Of a stretch of DNA of 64,000 bases, positions 27,107-36,219 are shown in pieces. The first letter of the stretch is position 1. The number at the start of each line of letters is the position of its first letter. The stretch is taken from assembly GCA_018829445.1 (NCBI GenBank), contig JAHJTV010000054.1:1-64000 (forward strand), given 5' to 3'. The translations under genes were made by a program, and so were the position numbers. The notes under the pieces were generated by a model. The model saw nothing but the letters and a program-made list of their open reading frames with translations. It searched no databases and was not told where the DNA came from. The DNA comes from a bacterium (GTDB lineage: Bacteria > SAR324 > XYD2-FULL-50-16).

Positions 27107-28258
27107 ATGGATATCAATGATATCAAAACCGTAGCTGTAATTGGTGCCGGAGATATGGGGCATGGGATAGCCGAGGTCGCTTTGATTGCCGGTTATCGGG
27201 TGAATCTGCAGGACATCAAGCAGGAATTTGTGGATAAAGGCGTTAATAGGATTTATGAAAGCCTGGAAAAACTGGTGTCCAAGGGAAAAGTAGAGGCCGG
27301 TCATTTTGAAAAAATAAAATCAGAACTGTTAAATCCCTTTGTGAATATTGAAGATGCCGTTTCAAATGCGGATCTGGTTATTGAAGCCATTCCCGAGATT
27401 ATGGAACTGAAGAAAGCCACTTTTGAGAAGATCGATAAAGCTGCCCCTAAACACGCGCTGCTGGCTTCCAATACGTCAACCATGAAAATTACGGAAATTG
27501 CCAGTGTAACCCAGAGAAAGGATAAGGTTTTGGGATTACATTACTTTAATCCGGCTATCTTAATGAAACTGGTTGAGGTGATTCGGGGAGATCAAACCTC
27601 TGATGAAACCATGCAGATCGGATATGATTATGTTATCAAGACCAAAAAAGTTGCAGTCAGGGTGGAAAAGGATATCCCGGGTTTTATTGTTAACAGGGCT
27701 CAGGCACCTTCCGGTGTATTGCTCGGTTGTTACCTCGATAATAACATTGCCACACCTGAAGAGGTAGATGCCACTATGAGATCCCTGGGAATGCCGATGG
27801 GTCCTTACGAAACAATGGACTATACCGGTCTGGATATCAATTATCATGCCTCCAAGTATTTTGCACAAGCCATCCATCCCGATTTTGCCACGGGAGCTGT
27901 GATCAATGCCAAGGTGGAAGCCAACGAGTTCGGCAAAAAAACCGGGAAAGGTCTTTTCGATTGGTCAAACGGACGCCCGACCATTGACCTCTCTAAAGCA
28001 ACGGATAAAATCGACCCCATGGATCTGTTAGCAGTCAATATTAATGAGGCAACCAAGATCGTTGAATTTGGTGCTTGCTCGCTGGAAGATATTGATGTGG
28101 CCATTATTAATGCCACTGGAAACATGATGGGGTTGATAGCAGTCGCCAAAGGTATTGAGCCTGCTGATCTGATCAGTCGTCTGGAAAAGCTGGCGAAGAC
28201 CTACAATAAGGAGATATTTAAACCCTCCAAAATGATCCGTGATGGGGCCTATCGATAA
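27107..28258 (+). CDS. 3-hydroxyacyl-CoA dehydrogenase
   Basis: Oxidises (S)-3-hydroxyacyl-CoA to 3-ketoacyl-CoA with NAD in beta-oxidation or butyrate-type metabolism. The 383-residue protein opens with VAVIGAGDMGHGIAEVALIA, has SNTSTMKITEIASVTQ and the catalytic His in GLHYFNPAILMKLVEVIRG, then PGFIVNRAQAP. A second C-terminal copy of the helical domain makes it longer than the usual 280 residues (GKKTGKGLFDW in the first, VNINEATKIVEFGACS in the second). The start has AAAAGGAG upstream. It overlaps the next gene by 20 bp. Confidence 0.94.
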   Translation: MDINDIKTVAVIGAGDMGHGIAEVALIAGYRVNLQDIKQEFVDKGVNRIYESLEKLVSKGKVEAGHFEKIKSELLNPFVNIEDAVSNADLVIEAIPEIMELKKATFEKIDKAAPKHALLASNTSTMKITEIASVTQRKDKVLGLHYFNPAILMKLVEVIRGDQTSDETMQIGYDYVIKTKKVAVRVEKDIPGFIVNRAQAPSGVLLGCYLDNNIATPEEVDATMRSLGMPMGPYETMDYTGLDINYHASKYFAQAIHPDFATGAVINAKVEANEFGKKTGKGLFDWSNGRPTIDLSKATDKIDPMDLLAVNINEATKIVEFGACSLEDIDVAIINATGNMMGLIAVAKGIEPADLISRLEKLAKTYNKEIFKPSKMIRDGAYR

Positions 28259-29144
28259 TCTGGTCCCCCTGATCGATAATCTTTTCTGGGTGGAAGCACC
28301 CGGAAAAGGCAAATTCCCTTTCTGCAACGGGTTTTTATTAACCGGCAAAGAGACTGTGCTGATCGATGCCGGGATAGGCGGGGACCTTATAAAAAAAATA
28401 GATGCACACTATAAGATCGATTCTCTTATAATCTCCCACAGTCATCCCGACCATATTATGTTCTGGCATCTCTTGTCAGACCGCCGGATTATCATGCCCA
28501 AAGAAACCCCGGATGTTATCTGTGACTTAACAATGTTGGGAAAACGGTTTACGGGAACTCTGGAAAAAGCTGAACGCTGGAAAAAAAGAATAGCAGATGG
28601 CTTTGGATTGAAAGCGATGCGGTTGCCAGATGAACGTTATGCCGAGGGTGAACATGTTGGCAATGACGAAGTAAAGCTGCGGGCAATCCATGCTCCCGGC
28701 CATTTGAACGATCACTATTGCTTTTTTCATCAGGACTCGGGATTGCTGTTGAGCACGGATATCGACTTTGATTCGTTCGGTCCCTGGTACGGCAACCCGG
28801 AATGCTCAATCGACCTCTTCAAGAAAAGCATCCAGAAAGTGCGTTCGCTTCCCTTTAGAACAGTCTGCAGCTCCCATAAACCTCCTTTGGACAGGAAGAA
28901 TGGTGAGGAAGCCTTTGCTAAATACACAGCCCTTTTTGATCGCCAAAAAGAGAAAGTCTACAACCTCTGTCAGCAGCCACGAACCCTGCATCAGTTGATC
29001 AAGACCTCACCTTTTTACCGTGATCTGATGCCGGACAAGCAAGTCCAGGATATTTTCGAAGAGCAGCTAATCCGGAAAAATCTGGATCTGTTGGAGGCCG
29101 CAGGTTCGATTAAGTTGGAAAATGGCCAGTATCGACAGGTATAA
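28239..29144 (+). CDS. Metallo-beta-lactamase-fold hydrolase
   Basis: A 301-residue MBL-fold protein. The zinc motif is SHSHPDH, followed by HAPGHLNDHYCFF, STDIDFDSFGPW and SSHKPP, which supply the remaining ligands. Homologues are often annotated as glyoxalase II-like or LACTB2-like thioester or nucleic acid hydrolases. Co-transcription with 3-hydroxyacyl-CoA dehydrogenase (20-bp overlap) favours a CoA-thioester role, but this is inference. The start is GTG at 28239 or the ATG three bases later. Confidence 0.9.
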   Translation: MMGPIDNLVPLIDNLFWVEAPGKGKFPFCNGFLLTGKETVLIDAGIGGDLIKKIDAHYKIDSLIISHSHPDHIMFWHLLSDRRIIMPKETPDVICDLTMLGKRFTGTLEKAERWKKRIADGFGLKAMRLPDERYAEGEHVGNDEVKLRAIHAPGHLNDHYCFFHQDSGLLLSTDIDFDSFGPWYGNPECSIDLFKKSIQKVRSLPFRTVCSSHKPPLDRKNGEEAFAKYTALFDRQKEKVYNLCQQPRTLHQLIKTSPFYRDLMPDKQVQDIFEEQLIRKNLDLLEAAGSIKLENGQYRQV

Positions 29145-29319
29145 TCTCAGTCGGTTTTTTTTTGAATTTTTTCTTTTCTGCCGAACAAAAAGGACAAAAC
29201 CAGTCATCCGGTAGATCATTGAACCTGGTTCCAGGTTCAATGCCTCCTTCGGGGTGGCCCATTTCCTCATCATAGACCCAACCGCAAACCGAACACCTGT
29301 ATTTTTCCATAATCTCCAT
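29110..29319 (-). CDS. Rubredoxin
   Basis: A 69-residue iron-sulfur electron carrier. The two Fe-binding knuckles are YRCSVCGWVYDEE and DDWFCPFCSAEK, with GIEPGTRFNDLP between them. A basic C-terminal tail (KKKFKKKPTEIIP) extends beyond the usual 52-55 residues. Rubredoxins serve redox enzymes such as rubrerythrin, acyl-CoA dehydrogenases or superoxide reductase in anaerobes. Its 3' end overlaps the end of the MBL gene on the other strand. The gene lies just downstream of a TetR gene on the same strand. Confidence 0.93.
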   Translation of the reverse strand: MEIMEKYRCSVCGWVYDEEMGHPEGGIEPGTRFNDLPDDWFCPFCSAEKKKFKKKPTEIIPVDTGHFPT

Positions 29320-29322
29320 TTC

Positions 29323-29922
29323 TCATTCTTCGGGAAATATACTATTCAGAATCCTCTCTTCAAACCTCTCAAGTATCTGCCTGTTCTCATCCTTTCCCAT
29401 ATTAAAGACAACTGAAAACATCGCCATTCCTTCCAAATAGGCCACCATGGAAAACATAATCTGCTTTGCCGACTCATCTCCGAATGAACTCTTCAGAGGC
29501 TCGCAAGCGAGTTCAATCCATTCCTGGTATACTCTCTTAATTTGGGATTTGACTTTGCGATTGTTTAATGAAATCTCCCAGAGAGTGATAAACACTTTTG
29601 AGAGATTCCTGTTCAAGGTGATCTTTTCATTTGTATACTGTAAAAAGGATTTCAAGATCTCTTTCTGTGTCATATCCCCTGTCTGCTGAGCATCTCTCCA
29701 GCGGATGAATTCGTTTTTATGTTTACTCAGGATGAAGTCCACAAAACCAAGCAGGATTTCCTCTTTCTCCTTAAAGTAGTAATGCAGCATGCCATGATTA
29801 ATCCCAGCTTCAGCTGCAATGTCTTTGATGGTTGTTTCCTTGTAGGATTTTTTTAAAAGACAGCGATTTAAAGCTTTTATGATCTGAAGCTGCCTTTCTT
29901 GCTGTATGTTTTTTCTGCCCAT
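29323..29922 (-). CDS. TetR-family transcriptional regulator
   Basis: A 199-residue regulator with a TetR helix-turn-helix (SYKETTIKDIAAEAGINHGM, then LHYYFKEKEEILLGFV) and a helical ligand domain. It is divergent from the aminotransferase-SCP2-permease operon. The intergenic region contains a perfect palindrome (30034-30051) and two related half-site pairs, which suggest that it represses both its own gene and the operon. It is 3 bp upstream of rubredoxin and probably co-transcribed with it. Confidence 0.93.
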   Translation of the reverse strand: MGRKNIQQERQLQIIKALNRCLLKKSYKETTIKDIAAEAGINHGMLHYYFKEKEEILLGFVDFILSKHKNEFIRWRDAQQTGDMTQKEILKSFLQYTNEKITLNRNLSKVFITLWEISLNNRKVKSQIKRVYQEWIELACEPLKSSFGDESAKQIMFSMVAYLEGMAMFSVVFNMGKDENRQILERFEERILNSIFPEE

Positions 29923-30033
29923 GTATGCTTTCTGGTAATAAAGGATTATTGTTCTGATCGAAAGACTATTTCAGATGATTCGATTTATTTTGTCTACTTG
30001 AATCGGAAGTATCCCGGTAATTGTCAAATATAG

Positions 30034-30051
30034 TTTAGTTGTTCAACTAAA
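30034..30051. promoter_or_regulatory. TetR operator candidate
   Basis: TTTAGTTG-TT-CAACTAAA is an 18-bp palindrome 112 bp upstream of the tetR start. Related elements, TTAGTCTTCCAACTAA (30188-30203) and TTAGTTGATGGACTAA (30213-30228), lie close to the aminotransferase start, suggesting three binding sites of one regulator. Confidence 0.6.
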
Positions 30052-30274
30052 CAAAAATCTTTTTTATTGAAGCAATCAGAATATTTTATATTTCATTATT
30101 TCAGATATAAACGCTCTCTAACCGGAACATCTGATCTGGATTAATAAAAATGTTGAGATTTTATTTGACAAAAAATCGGATTAAAGATTAGTCTTCCAAC
30201 TAACAAAATAGATTAGTTGATGGACTAATAAAAAACAGATGATAACTGTTTATGGCATCTTTTGGGAGGGTACG

Positions 30275-31555
30275 ATGGGAATTTCAAATACTGAACTTGA
30301 GCAAATTAAGGAGCAGGCGTTTAAAGATTTTAGTGACTTTATCAGTCCCATGAAGGTTCGAACCTTAAATCAGGCGGGGATTCATCTGATGGAGGGAAAA
30401 AGAGAGGGGGCATCTGTCTGGGATATCACCGGGAAAAAATATATCGACTGCCAGACCGGCTCGGGAATTATGAATGTCGGCAGGCATAACAAAGAGATCA
30501 TTGAGTCCCTGAAAAAAGCCCTGGACACCCTGGATATCGGCGTGTTTCTCTTTTTTTCCCAGCAAAAGGCGGAGCTGGCTAAAAAGTTGGCAGAAATCAC
30601 TCCTGGAGAGGACCTGAATTGTACCATATTTGGTGTTGGAGGAGGAGAAGCGGTTGACGCTGCCATTAAACTGGCCAGGGGCTACACCATGAAAACAGGG
30701 ATTATCTCCACGGAGAAAGCCTATCACGGGCATACCGGTTTCGCCCTTTCAGCTATCGGTCGGGCCTCTTATCGCGAGCCCTTTGAGCCCCTGATGCCGG
30801 GATTTAGTGTTGTTCCTTTCAACAATATTCAAGCGATTAAAGATAAAATGACCGAGGAAACGGCAGCTGTTATTGTTGAAACCATTCAAGGAGAGGGAGG
30901 CATAAACATTCCAGGGGATGATTATCTGCCGGAGTTGAGGAAACTCTGTGATGAGAATGAAACCTGTCTGATTCTGGATGAAATTCAAACCGGCCTGGGA
31001 AGAACGGGAAAAATGTTTGGTTGTGAGCACTGGAATGTGGTTCCCGATATCATGACTGTGGCAAAATCTTTGGGTGGCGGTATCTATCCGATTTCAGCAA
31101 CCATTTATAAAAAGGAACTCCAGGACTTTTTTATTCCCCATCCCTTTATTCATCTTTCCACCTTTGGAGGCTCAGATCTTGGCTGCGTTGTTGGATTGGC
31201 AGCCATAGATTATATCCAGAAACACAATCTCTGTGAAAACGCACAACGAATGGGTGATCGGTTTCAAGAGGGATTCAGCGGATTGGTGAACCAGTATCCT
31301 GACTTGCTACTGGAAGTTCGCCAAAAGGGGTTGATGATCGGACTGCAATATACCAATGAATCGATCGGTCCCAGGATGACGAAGAAATTTGCGGAAAGAG
31401 GATTATTGGCAATTTATGCGGGCACCGATTCCAGTGTTTGCCGCATGATGCCGCCATTGGTAATAACGGCCGAGGAGGTAGATTTTGTTTTGAATGTGGT
31501 GGAAGATTCAATGAAGGAGCTTTCAAAAGAGAAGGGGATTGGCAAAAACGATTAG
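30275..31555 (+). CDS. Class III PLP-dependent aminotransferase
   Basis: A 426-residue transaminase. Motifs are TGKKYIDCQTGSGIMNVG, GGGEAVDAAIKLARGYT, EKAYHGHTGFALSAIG, then ILDEIQTGLGRTGKMFGCEH holding the PLP-contacting Asp, and MTVAKSLGGGIYPISAT with the Schiff-base Lys. The fold matches omega-amino acid or ornithine-type aminotransferases; the substrate is uncertain. The ATG at 30275 has GGGAGGG upstream and is preferred to the one at 30239. It heads an operon with an SCP2 protein and an amino acid permease, so it may catabolise an imported amino acid or amine. Confidence 0.92.
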   Translation: MGISNTELEQIKEQAFKDFSDFISPMKVRTLNQAGIHLMEGKREGASVWDITGKKYIDCQTGSGIMNVGRHNKEIIESLKKALDTLDIGVFLFFSQQKAELAKKLAEITPGEDLNCTIFGVGGGEAVDAAIKLARGYTMKTGIISTEKAYHGHTGFALSAIGRASYREPFEPLMPGFSVVPFNNIQAIKDKMTEETAAVIVETIQGEGGINIPGDDYLPELRKLCDENETCLILDEIQTGLGRTGKMFGCEHWNVVPDIMTVAKSLGGGIYPISATIYKKELQDFFIPHPFIHLSTFGGSDLGCVVGLAAIDYIQKHNLCENAQRMGDRFQEGFSGLVNQYPDLLLEVRQKGLMIGLQYTNESIGPRMTKKFAERGLLAIYAGTDSSVCRMMPPLVITAEEVDFVLNVVEDSMKELSKEKGIGKND

Positions 31556-31607
31556 CGATAAACGAAAAATAAAAATCTAACTTGGACGCGACAGAAAAAG
31601 GAGAAAA

Positions 31608-31967
31608 ATGGCTAGATCAGAAGACATTATGGAAGCATTGAAGGACTACAAGATTCAATGTAACAACAACAAGCGATTAAGACGAATGCAACGAGACTGG
31701 ACAAAACTGATCCATTTTCTGGCAGAGGATACCGGGGATACCTTTACCATGGATGTGGTCAAAGGAGAAATCATAACTGTTCAGGCTGGAAAAGAAGGGA
31801 CACCGGACGTTTTTATTACTGCCAACAGCGAAGATATGTGTGATATGTTCTGGGGAGATCTGAATCCGGCACAGAAATATCTGGATGGCGAAATCAGGGT
31901 CAAAGCAAGTCAGGAAGATGTGCAAAGGATTGATGCCATCACCATGATCATCTGGCCCGACACTTAA
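31608..31967 (+). CDS. SCP2 sterol-binding domain protein
   Basis: A 119-residue protein that appears to be a single SCP2 domain: TFTMDVVKGEIITVQAG, PDVFITANSEDMCDMFWGDL and NPAQKYLDGEIRVKASQEDV. SCP2 proteins bind lipids or acyl-CoAs in a hydrophobic tunnel. It lies between the aminotransferase and permease genes (52 and 9 nt gaps), so it belongs to the same operon. Its role there is unclear. Confidence 0.85.
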   Translation: MARSEDIMEALKDYKIQCNNNKRLRRMQRDWTKLIHFLAEDTGDTFTMDVVKGEIITVQAGKEGTPDVFITANSEDMCDMFWGDLNPAQKYLDGEIRVKASQEDVQRIDAITMIIWPDT

Positions 31968-31976
31968 GGAGATAAA

Positions 31977-33383
31977 ATGGCAGTATTAAAAAAAGTAATC
32001 AAACTGAGGACAGTTGTATCTTCATCGGCCGGCCTGGCGATGGCGACTTCCTGTTATCTGGCAGGATTGCAGGTTGCCATTATGACCGTGGGAGAACTGG
32101 CCTGGATCTCGATTCTGGTTGCAGGAGGGTTGTGCCTGCTATCAGCCATGTGTTTCAGTGAACTGACTTCTCTGTTCCCAACAGCGGCCGGTATCAAGCT
32201 TTATATTCAGCATGCGTTTAATGAGAAAACCGCCATTGCTATATCCATGTTTTATGTCATCGGCGGAGCGACCATTGTGGGGGCAGAAAGCTATCTACTT
32301 TCCAGCGTGCTGATAGAATCGGTCGGAGTAATCCTTCACCCCATTGCCGATCGTTTTTTCTGGCAGGTGATTTTTATTGTGCTGGTGGGTTATGTGAATT
32401 TTAAGGGCGTGGTGATCACCGGTCGAATTCAGGATTTTCTCACTTATAGTATGTTGAGCTTTCTCATTTGTGTGGGACTTTATACTTTCTGGATTAGCGG
32501 GGTCGATATTTCTACGGCCATTGAAAGTCCAAGGTTTACAATAGAAAATGTGTTTACGGCAACAGCATTGGGAGTATTTCTCTTTGTGGGATTTGAGTGG
32601 GTCGCTCCCCTGGCAGAAGAAACGGAGGATTACAAGATGGTGGGGAAAGGGATGATGCTGGCTATTGCCCTCCTCAGTATTACCTATTCTGTTTTTGTAG
32701 TAGCCATGTACAGCGGACTTACCGAGGAGCAGTTACATAGCGGTACAACAATACCCCATATAATCTTTGCCCGTAACCTGTTTGGGCCGGTTGGAGCCGC
32801 GGTGTTTATCTGCATGAGTATTCTGGCTTCCTTCACCTCATTTAATTCCGGGATTCTCAACAATTCAAGATTTGTTTATGCCATGGCCCGGGCAAACATC
32901 ATCCCTCGGGTTTTCAGTAAGCTTCATTCCGAGAATGCATCTCCCTGGGTGGCGATCATATCGCTGGTGGGATTTGCCATTGTATTGAGCTTCCTGATTC
33001 TGATTACGGAGCAATTCCTTTTTATAATCGTGATGGCTGCCGCTTTGGAGTGTTTTATCTATGTAGTGATGGCTCTTTGCGTCATAAGATTGAGGAGAAT
33101 ATTGCCTGACAGGGAAAGAGCTTTCAAAGTCCCATTTGGCAGTGTTATTCCGGTTGTGACTATACTGGTCTTTGCTGCATTGATGCTGGGGATGTTTATT
33201 GATACCACCCGGGACAGCCTGGGAAACATTCTTTTTCACAATTACTGGTGCGCGGTTGCCATGTTGATATTTGCCTGCCTGACGTCATTTTATGCCTTCA
33301 AGATTGTCCCCGGGCTAAAACAGGCTGCTGAAGCCAGGGCGAAAAGCCGAAAACGACGACGGCCCCCAAAAGTCCAGAACTGA
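31977..33383 (+). CDS. APC-family amino acid permease
   Basis: A 468-residue inner-membrane transporter with about 12 hydrophobic segments. The N-terminal part (SSSAGLAMATSCYLAGLQVA) and SELTSLFPTAAGIKLYIQHAF match the APC helix 1 and 3 region, and FVGFEWVAPLAEETEDYKMV the helix 6 region. The C-terminus is basic (KSRKRRRPPK). Likely substrate is an amino acid or amine processed by the aminotransferase of the same operon. Confidence 0.9.
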   Translation: MAVLKKVIKLRTVVSSSAGLAMATSCYLAGLQVAIMTVGELAWISILVAGGLCLLSAMCFSELTSLFPTAAGIKLYIQHAFNEKTAIAISMFYVIGGATIVGAESYLLSSVLIESVGVILHPIADRFFWQVIFIVLVGYVNFKGVVITGRIQDFLTYSMLSFLICVGLYTFWISGVDISTAIESPRFTIENVFTATALGVFLFVGFEWVAPLAEETEDYKMVGKGMMLAIALLSITYSVFVVAMYSGLTEEQLHSGTTIPHIIFARNLFGPVGAAVFICMSILASFTSFNSGILNNSRFVYAMARANIIPRVFSKLHSENASPWVAIISLVGFAIVLSFLILITEQFLFIIVMAAALECFIYVVMALCVIRLRRILPDRERAFKVPFGSVIPVVTILVFAALMLGMFIDTTRDSLGNILFHNYWCAVAMLIFACLTSFYAFKIVPGLKQAAEARAKSRKRRRPPKVQN

Positions 33384-33396
33384 TAGGGTAGTTTGT

Positions 33397-33430
33397 TTTC
33401 CAGGCAGCGTTGACCTTTTCTGCCTGGAAA
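33397..33430. terminator. Bidirectional terminator between convergent genes
   Basis: TTTCCAGGCAG (33397-33407) pairs perfectly with CTGCCTGGAAA (33420-33430). It sits between the permease and the ABC ATPase genes, which converge. Confidence 0.7.
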
Positions 33431-33446
33431 GCTATTTCTGATGGTG

Positions 33447-34241
33447 CTAAGCCAGCAGCATTTTATCGTTGGACAACTCCTCTCCCTGTACTTCGTAGAA
33501 TTTTGCCAGGAGATCCTTCACGCTCAACTTGCTTTTCTCGTCATCCCGTACGTCCAGGATGATTTTCCCTCGGTGAAGCATGATAAGTCGGTTGCCCAAT
33601 TGTAGTGCGTGCTTCATTTGATGGGTTACCATCAGGGTTGTCAGGTTTTTCTGTTTGACAATGGCCCGGGTGAGTTCCAACACCTGATTGGCTGTTTTGG
33701 GATCAAGGGCTGCCAGGTGTTCATCCAATAGAAGAATATTCGGCCGAACCAGGGTTGCCATCAGCATGGTCAGTGCCTGCCTCTGCCCTCCTGAAAGGAG
33801 TCCGGCTGTGTCAGCGAGGCGATCCTCCAACCCCAAACCAAGTTGTTTTAACTCCTCCTTGAAAAACCGTCGATTTTTGGATTTAACCCCCAGACCCAGT
33901 CCCCTACTTTTCCCTCTCTTGTTGGCGATGGCCAGATTCTGTTCGATACTGGCATGGGCACAAGTCCCCATCAAGGGATCTTGAAAAACCCGGGCTATCA
34001 TTTTTGCCCGTTTATACTCGGGCCAATTGGTGATGTTGTTATTATCCACTTCGATCGATCCGCTTTCTATGGGATAAGTACCGGCTATGCAGTTCAGGAG
34101 GGTTGATTTCCCGGCACCGTTTGAGCCGATGACAGTGATAAAATCCCCTTCAGTAACCTCCAGGCTGATTTCATCCAGGGCCAGAATTTCGTTAACACTG
34201 CCCTTATGGAAATATTTGATTAATCGGTTTATTGAGATCAT
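33447..34241 (-). CDS. ABC transporter ATPase (TrpXYZ-type system)
   Basis: A 264-residue ATPase. Walker A is VIGSNGAGKSTLLNCIAG, the signature LLSGGQRQALTMLMATL, Walker B NILLLDEHLAALDPKTA. It powers import with the permease and binding protein upstream. The start overlaps the permease stop by 4 bp. The three-gene set (PF04392-type binding protein, branched-type permease, ATPase) resembles TrpXYZ uptake systems, known or proposed for tryptophan and tyrosine; the substrate here is unknown. Confidence 0.92.
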   Translation of the reverse strand: MISINRLIKYFHKGSVNEILALDEISLEVTEGDFITVIGSNGAGKSTLLNCIAGTYPIESGSIEVDNNNITNWPEYKRAKMIARVFQDPLMGTCAHASIEQNLAIANKRGKSRGLGLGVKSKNRRFFKEELKQLGLGLEDRLADTAGLLSGGQRQALTMLMATLVRPNILLLDEHLAALDPKTANQVLELTRAIVKQKNLTTLMVTHQMKHALQLGNRLIMLHRGKIILDVRDDEKSKLSVKDLLAKFYEVQGEELSNDKMLLA

Positions 34242-35125
34242 GACTTCCTGAGCTTTTGTTTGATGGTCGGTGCGGTTAAGGCGAAAACAACCAAAATGGC
34301 GGTAATGAGGTTGAGATCGCTGGGGCTGACGGAGAAACCTCCCAATTCAAGTCCCAGTGCCAAGCCGATTGCCAGCCTGTAGATAATTGAACCCAGGAGA
34401 ACAGCGAAGATTGCCCTTGGGATTGTCTTATCCCCAAATACGGTTTCGCCGACAATAACGGAAGCAAGTCCTGCGACGATGGTTCCCACTCCCATGTTTA
34501 CATCCGCAGCTCCCTGGTTCTGCGCTATCAGCGAACCGCTCAAAGCCACCAAAGCATTGGATAACCCGACGCCAAGAATGATCATGGTATGGGTGTTGAC
34601 TCCCTGTGACGTGATCATCTGCGAATTATCACCGGTTGCCAGGATGGAAAGACCCAGTTCGGTATAGAGAAACCAGACTACGGCCATCACAATCAGCAGG
34701 GAAATAATAATGAAAAATACCGTTGATGCCAGATGCGCTGGTACTCCCATTGTAACCAAAGGATCAAAGACGGTGTCTACAGCCAGCAGAGAGATGTTAG
34801 GCCCGTCCATTATCCTGATATTGATGGAGTACAAGGCGATCATGGTTAGAATGGAGGCCAGCAGATGGAGTATTTTTAATTTTGTATTGAGTAAAGCCGT
34901 AACCGCTCCGGCCAGGAATCCACCGATTACAGATAGTAGCAGGGCGACAAAAGGGTTAATGCCGGCTGTAAGTGCCACAGCCGTGATGGATGCTCCCAGG
35001 GGGAGGCTTCCGTCAACAGTCAGGTCCGGAAAATCGAGAATCCGAAAAGTCAGATAGACTCCGATTGCCATGATCCCATAGACAAGCCCTTGCTCCAAAG
35101 CACCTAAAGCAGCATAAAAAGTCAT
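34238..35125 (-). CDS. ABC transporter permease (TrpXYZ-type system)
   Basis: A 295-residue membrane protein with about nine hydrophobic segments in the pattern of branched-chain-type permeases. The N-terminus reads ALEQGLVYGIMAIGVYLTFR, followed by DLTVDGSLPLGASITAVAL and, centrally, LSILATGDNSQMITSQGVN, which contains the coupling region. It lies 131 nt downstream of the binding-protein gene, with alternative hairpins between, and 4 bp overlapping the ATPase gene. Confidence 0.92.
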   Translation of the reverse strand: MTFYAALGALEQGLVYGIMAIGVYLTFRILDFPDLTVDGSLPLGASITAVALTAGINPFVALLLSVIGGFLAGAVTALLNTKLKILHLLASILTMIALYSINIRIMDGPNISLLAVDTVFDPLVTMGVPAHLASTVFFIIISLLIVMAVVWFLYTELGLSILATGDNSQMITSQGVNTHTMIILGVGLSNALVALSGSLIAQNQGAADVNMGVGTIVAGLASVIVGETVFGDKTIPRAIFAVLLGSIIYRLAIGLALGLELGGFSVSPSDLNLITAILVVFALTAPTIKQKLRKS

Positions 35126-35166
35126 GAGGGTTTAATTGATTTGAAAAAAGATTACTGAAGATTCAG

Positions 35167-35235
35167 CAGGATTTATTGCCCAAATTGGAAATAGCGGCAA
35201 TAAATCCGTTAGCATTGATTGGTCAATAAATCCTG
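35167..35235 (-). promoter_or_regulatory. Alternative hairpins between binding-protein and permease genes
   Basis: CAGGATTTATTGCC at 35167 can pair with GGCAATAAATCC (35196-35207) or, extended outward, with CAATAAATCCTG (35224-35235). The two foldings are exclusive. Structures at this point often stabilise the upstream binding-protein mRNA or attenuate the permease genes. Confidence 0.5.
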
Positions 35236-35256
35236 TTGAGACGGATTGATCCAGTC

Positions 35257-36219
35257 TTACTCGACTACCTTATCCGCTTTTTCGATCAGTGACTGGGGAA
35301 CGTCAACTCCCATATCCTTGGCGGATTTTAGATTCAAATGTAACAGAAGTTCATCCTGGGTCTCAACCGGTGTGGTAGCCGGATCAGCACCCTGCAGTAT
35401 CCTTTTGGCCATGTATCCGGTTTGGTAACCGTGTTTGTAATAATCAAAGCCCATGGCAGCAACAGCACCTCGAGGTACGGAATCCACATCTGCAGCAAAA
35501 ATCGGCAGGTTGTTCTGTGTCCCCACCTTTACTGCGGATTCCAGAGCCGAGACAACGGTATTATCCGTGGGGATATAAACCGCTTCAGCCCTTCCCACAA
35601 GACTTTTGGCAGCCTGGTAGACCTCACTCGATTTTGAAGCGGTCGCTTCGACAACTTGAAATCCCTCATCCTTCCCGACCTCTCGGATCATTTTCACTAG
35701 GATTTTGGAATTTGCTTCACCGGCGTTGTAAATGACACCAAGTTTTTTGAGGTTCGGGTAAAAAGTCTTCAGCATGTTCATGTGTTTTTTAATAGGCAGC
35801 ATATCGGAAACACCGGTGATGTTTTTGCCCGGTTTTTCCCAGCTATCAACGAGTCCGGCGGAAACGGGATCAGTTACTGCAGTGAAGAGCAATGTCCGTT
35901 GTAAATTTGTAGGGGCCTTCTGTAAAGCCTGGGCACAGGCCTGGGCAGTTGGAGTGGCAATGGCCAGAATCAAATCCGGCTCCTCACCCAGAATCTGCTT
36001 GGCAATCTGGCTGGCAGTTCCCATATTGGCTTGTGCATTATGGACTTTATACTCTACATCCACATTCTGAGCTTTAAGCGAATCCTGAAACCCCTTTAAA
36101 ACAGCATCCAAGGCGGGATGCTCAACGAATTGACTGACAGAAATTTGGTAGGTCTTTGCCTGAAGCCCGGCCGAAAAGCAGAAGATTGCTATGATTAAAG
36201 CACCGAAAAACTTTTTCAT
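35257..36219 (-). CDS. ABC transporter substrate-binding protein (TrpX-like, PF04392 type)
   Basis: A 320-residue periplasmic binding protein. A signal peptide (MKKFFGALIIAIFCFSAGLQ, cleavage after QAK/ or AGLQA) precedes the ABC_sub_bind fold: ISVSQFVEHPALDAVLKGFQ, LAIATPTAQACAQAL, TAVTDPVSAGLVDSWEKPGK and AVYIPTDNTVVSALESAVKV. The start is the ATG at 36219 with AAAGGGGGAAA before it, not the frame opening at 36273. This type binds aromatic amino acids in the characterised cases. It heads the transporter operon and is divergent from the PLP enzyme gene. Confidence 0.92.
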   Translation of the reverse strand: MKKFFGALIIAIFCFSAGLQAKTYQISVSQFVEHPALDAVLKGFQDSLKAQNVDVEYKVHNAQANMGTASQIAKQILGEEPDLILAIATPTAQACAQALQKAPTNLQRTLLFTAVTDPVSAGLVDSWEKPGKNITGVSDMLPIKKHMNMLKTFYPNLKKLGVIYNAGEANSKILVKMIREVGKDEGFQVVEATASKSSEVYQAAKSLVGRAEAVYIPTDNTVVSALESAVKVGTQNNLPIFAADVDSVPRGAVAAMGFDYYKHGYQTGYMAKRILQGADPATTPVETQDELLLHLNLKSAKDMGVDVPQSLIEKADKVVE

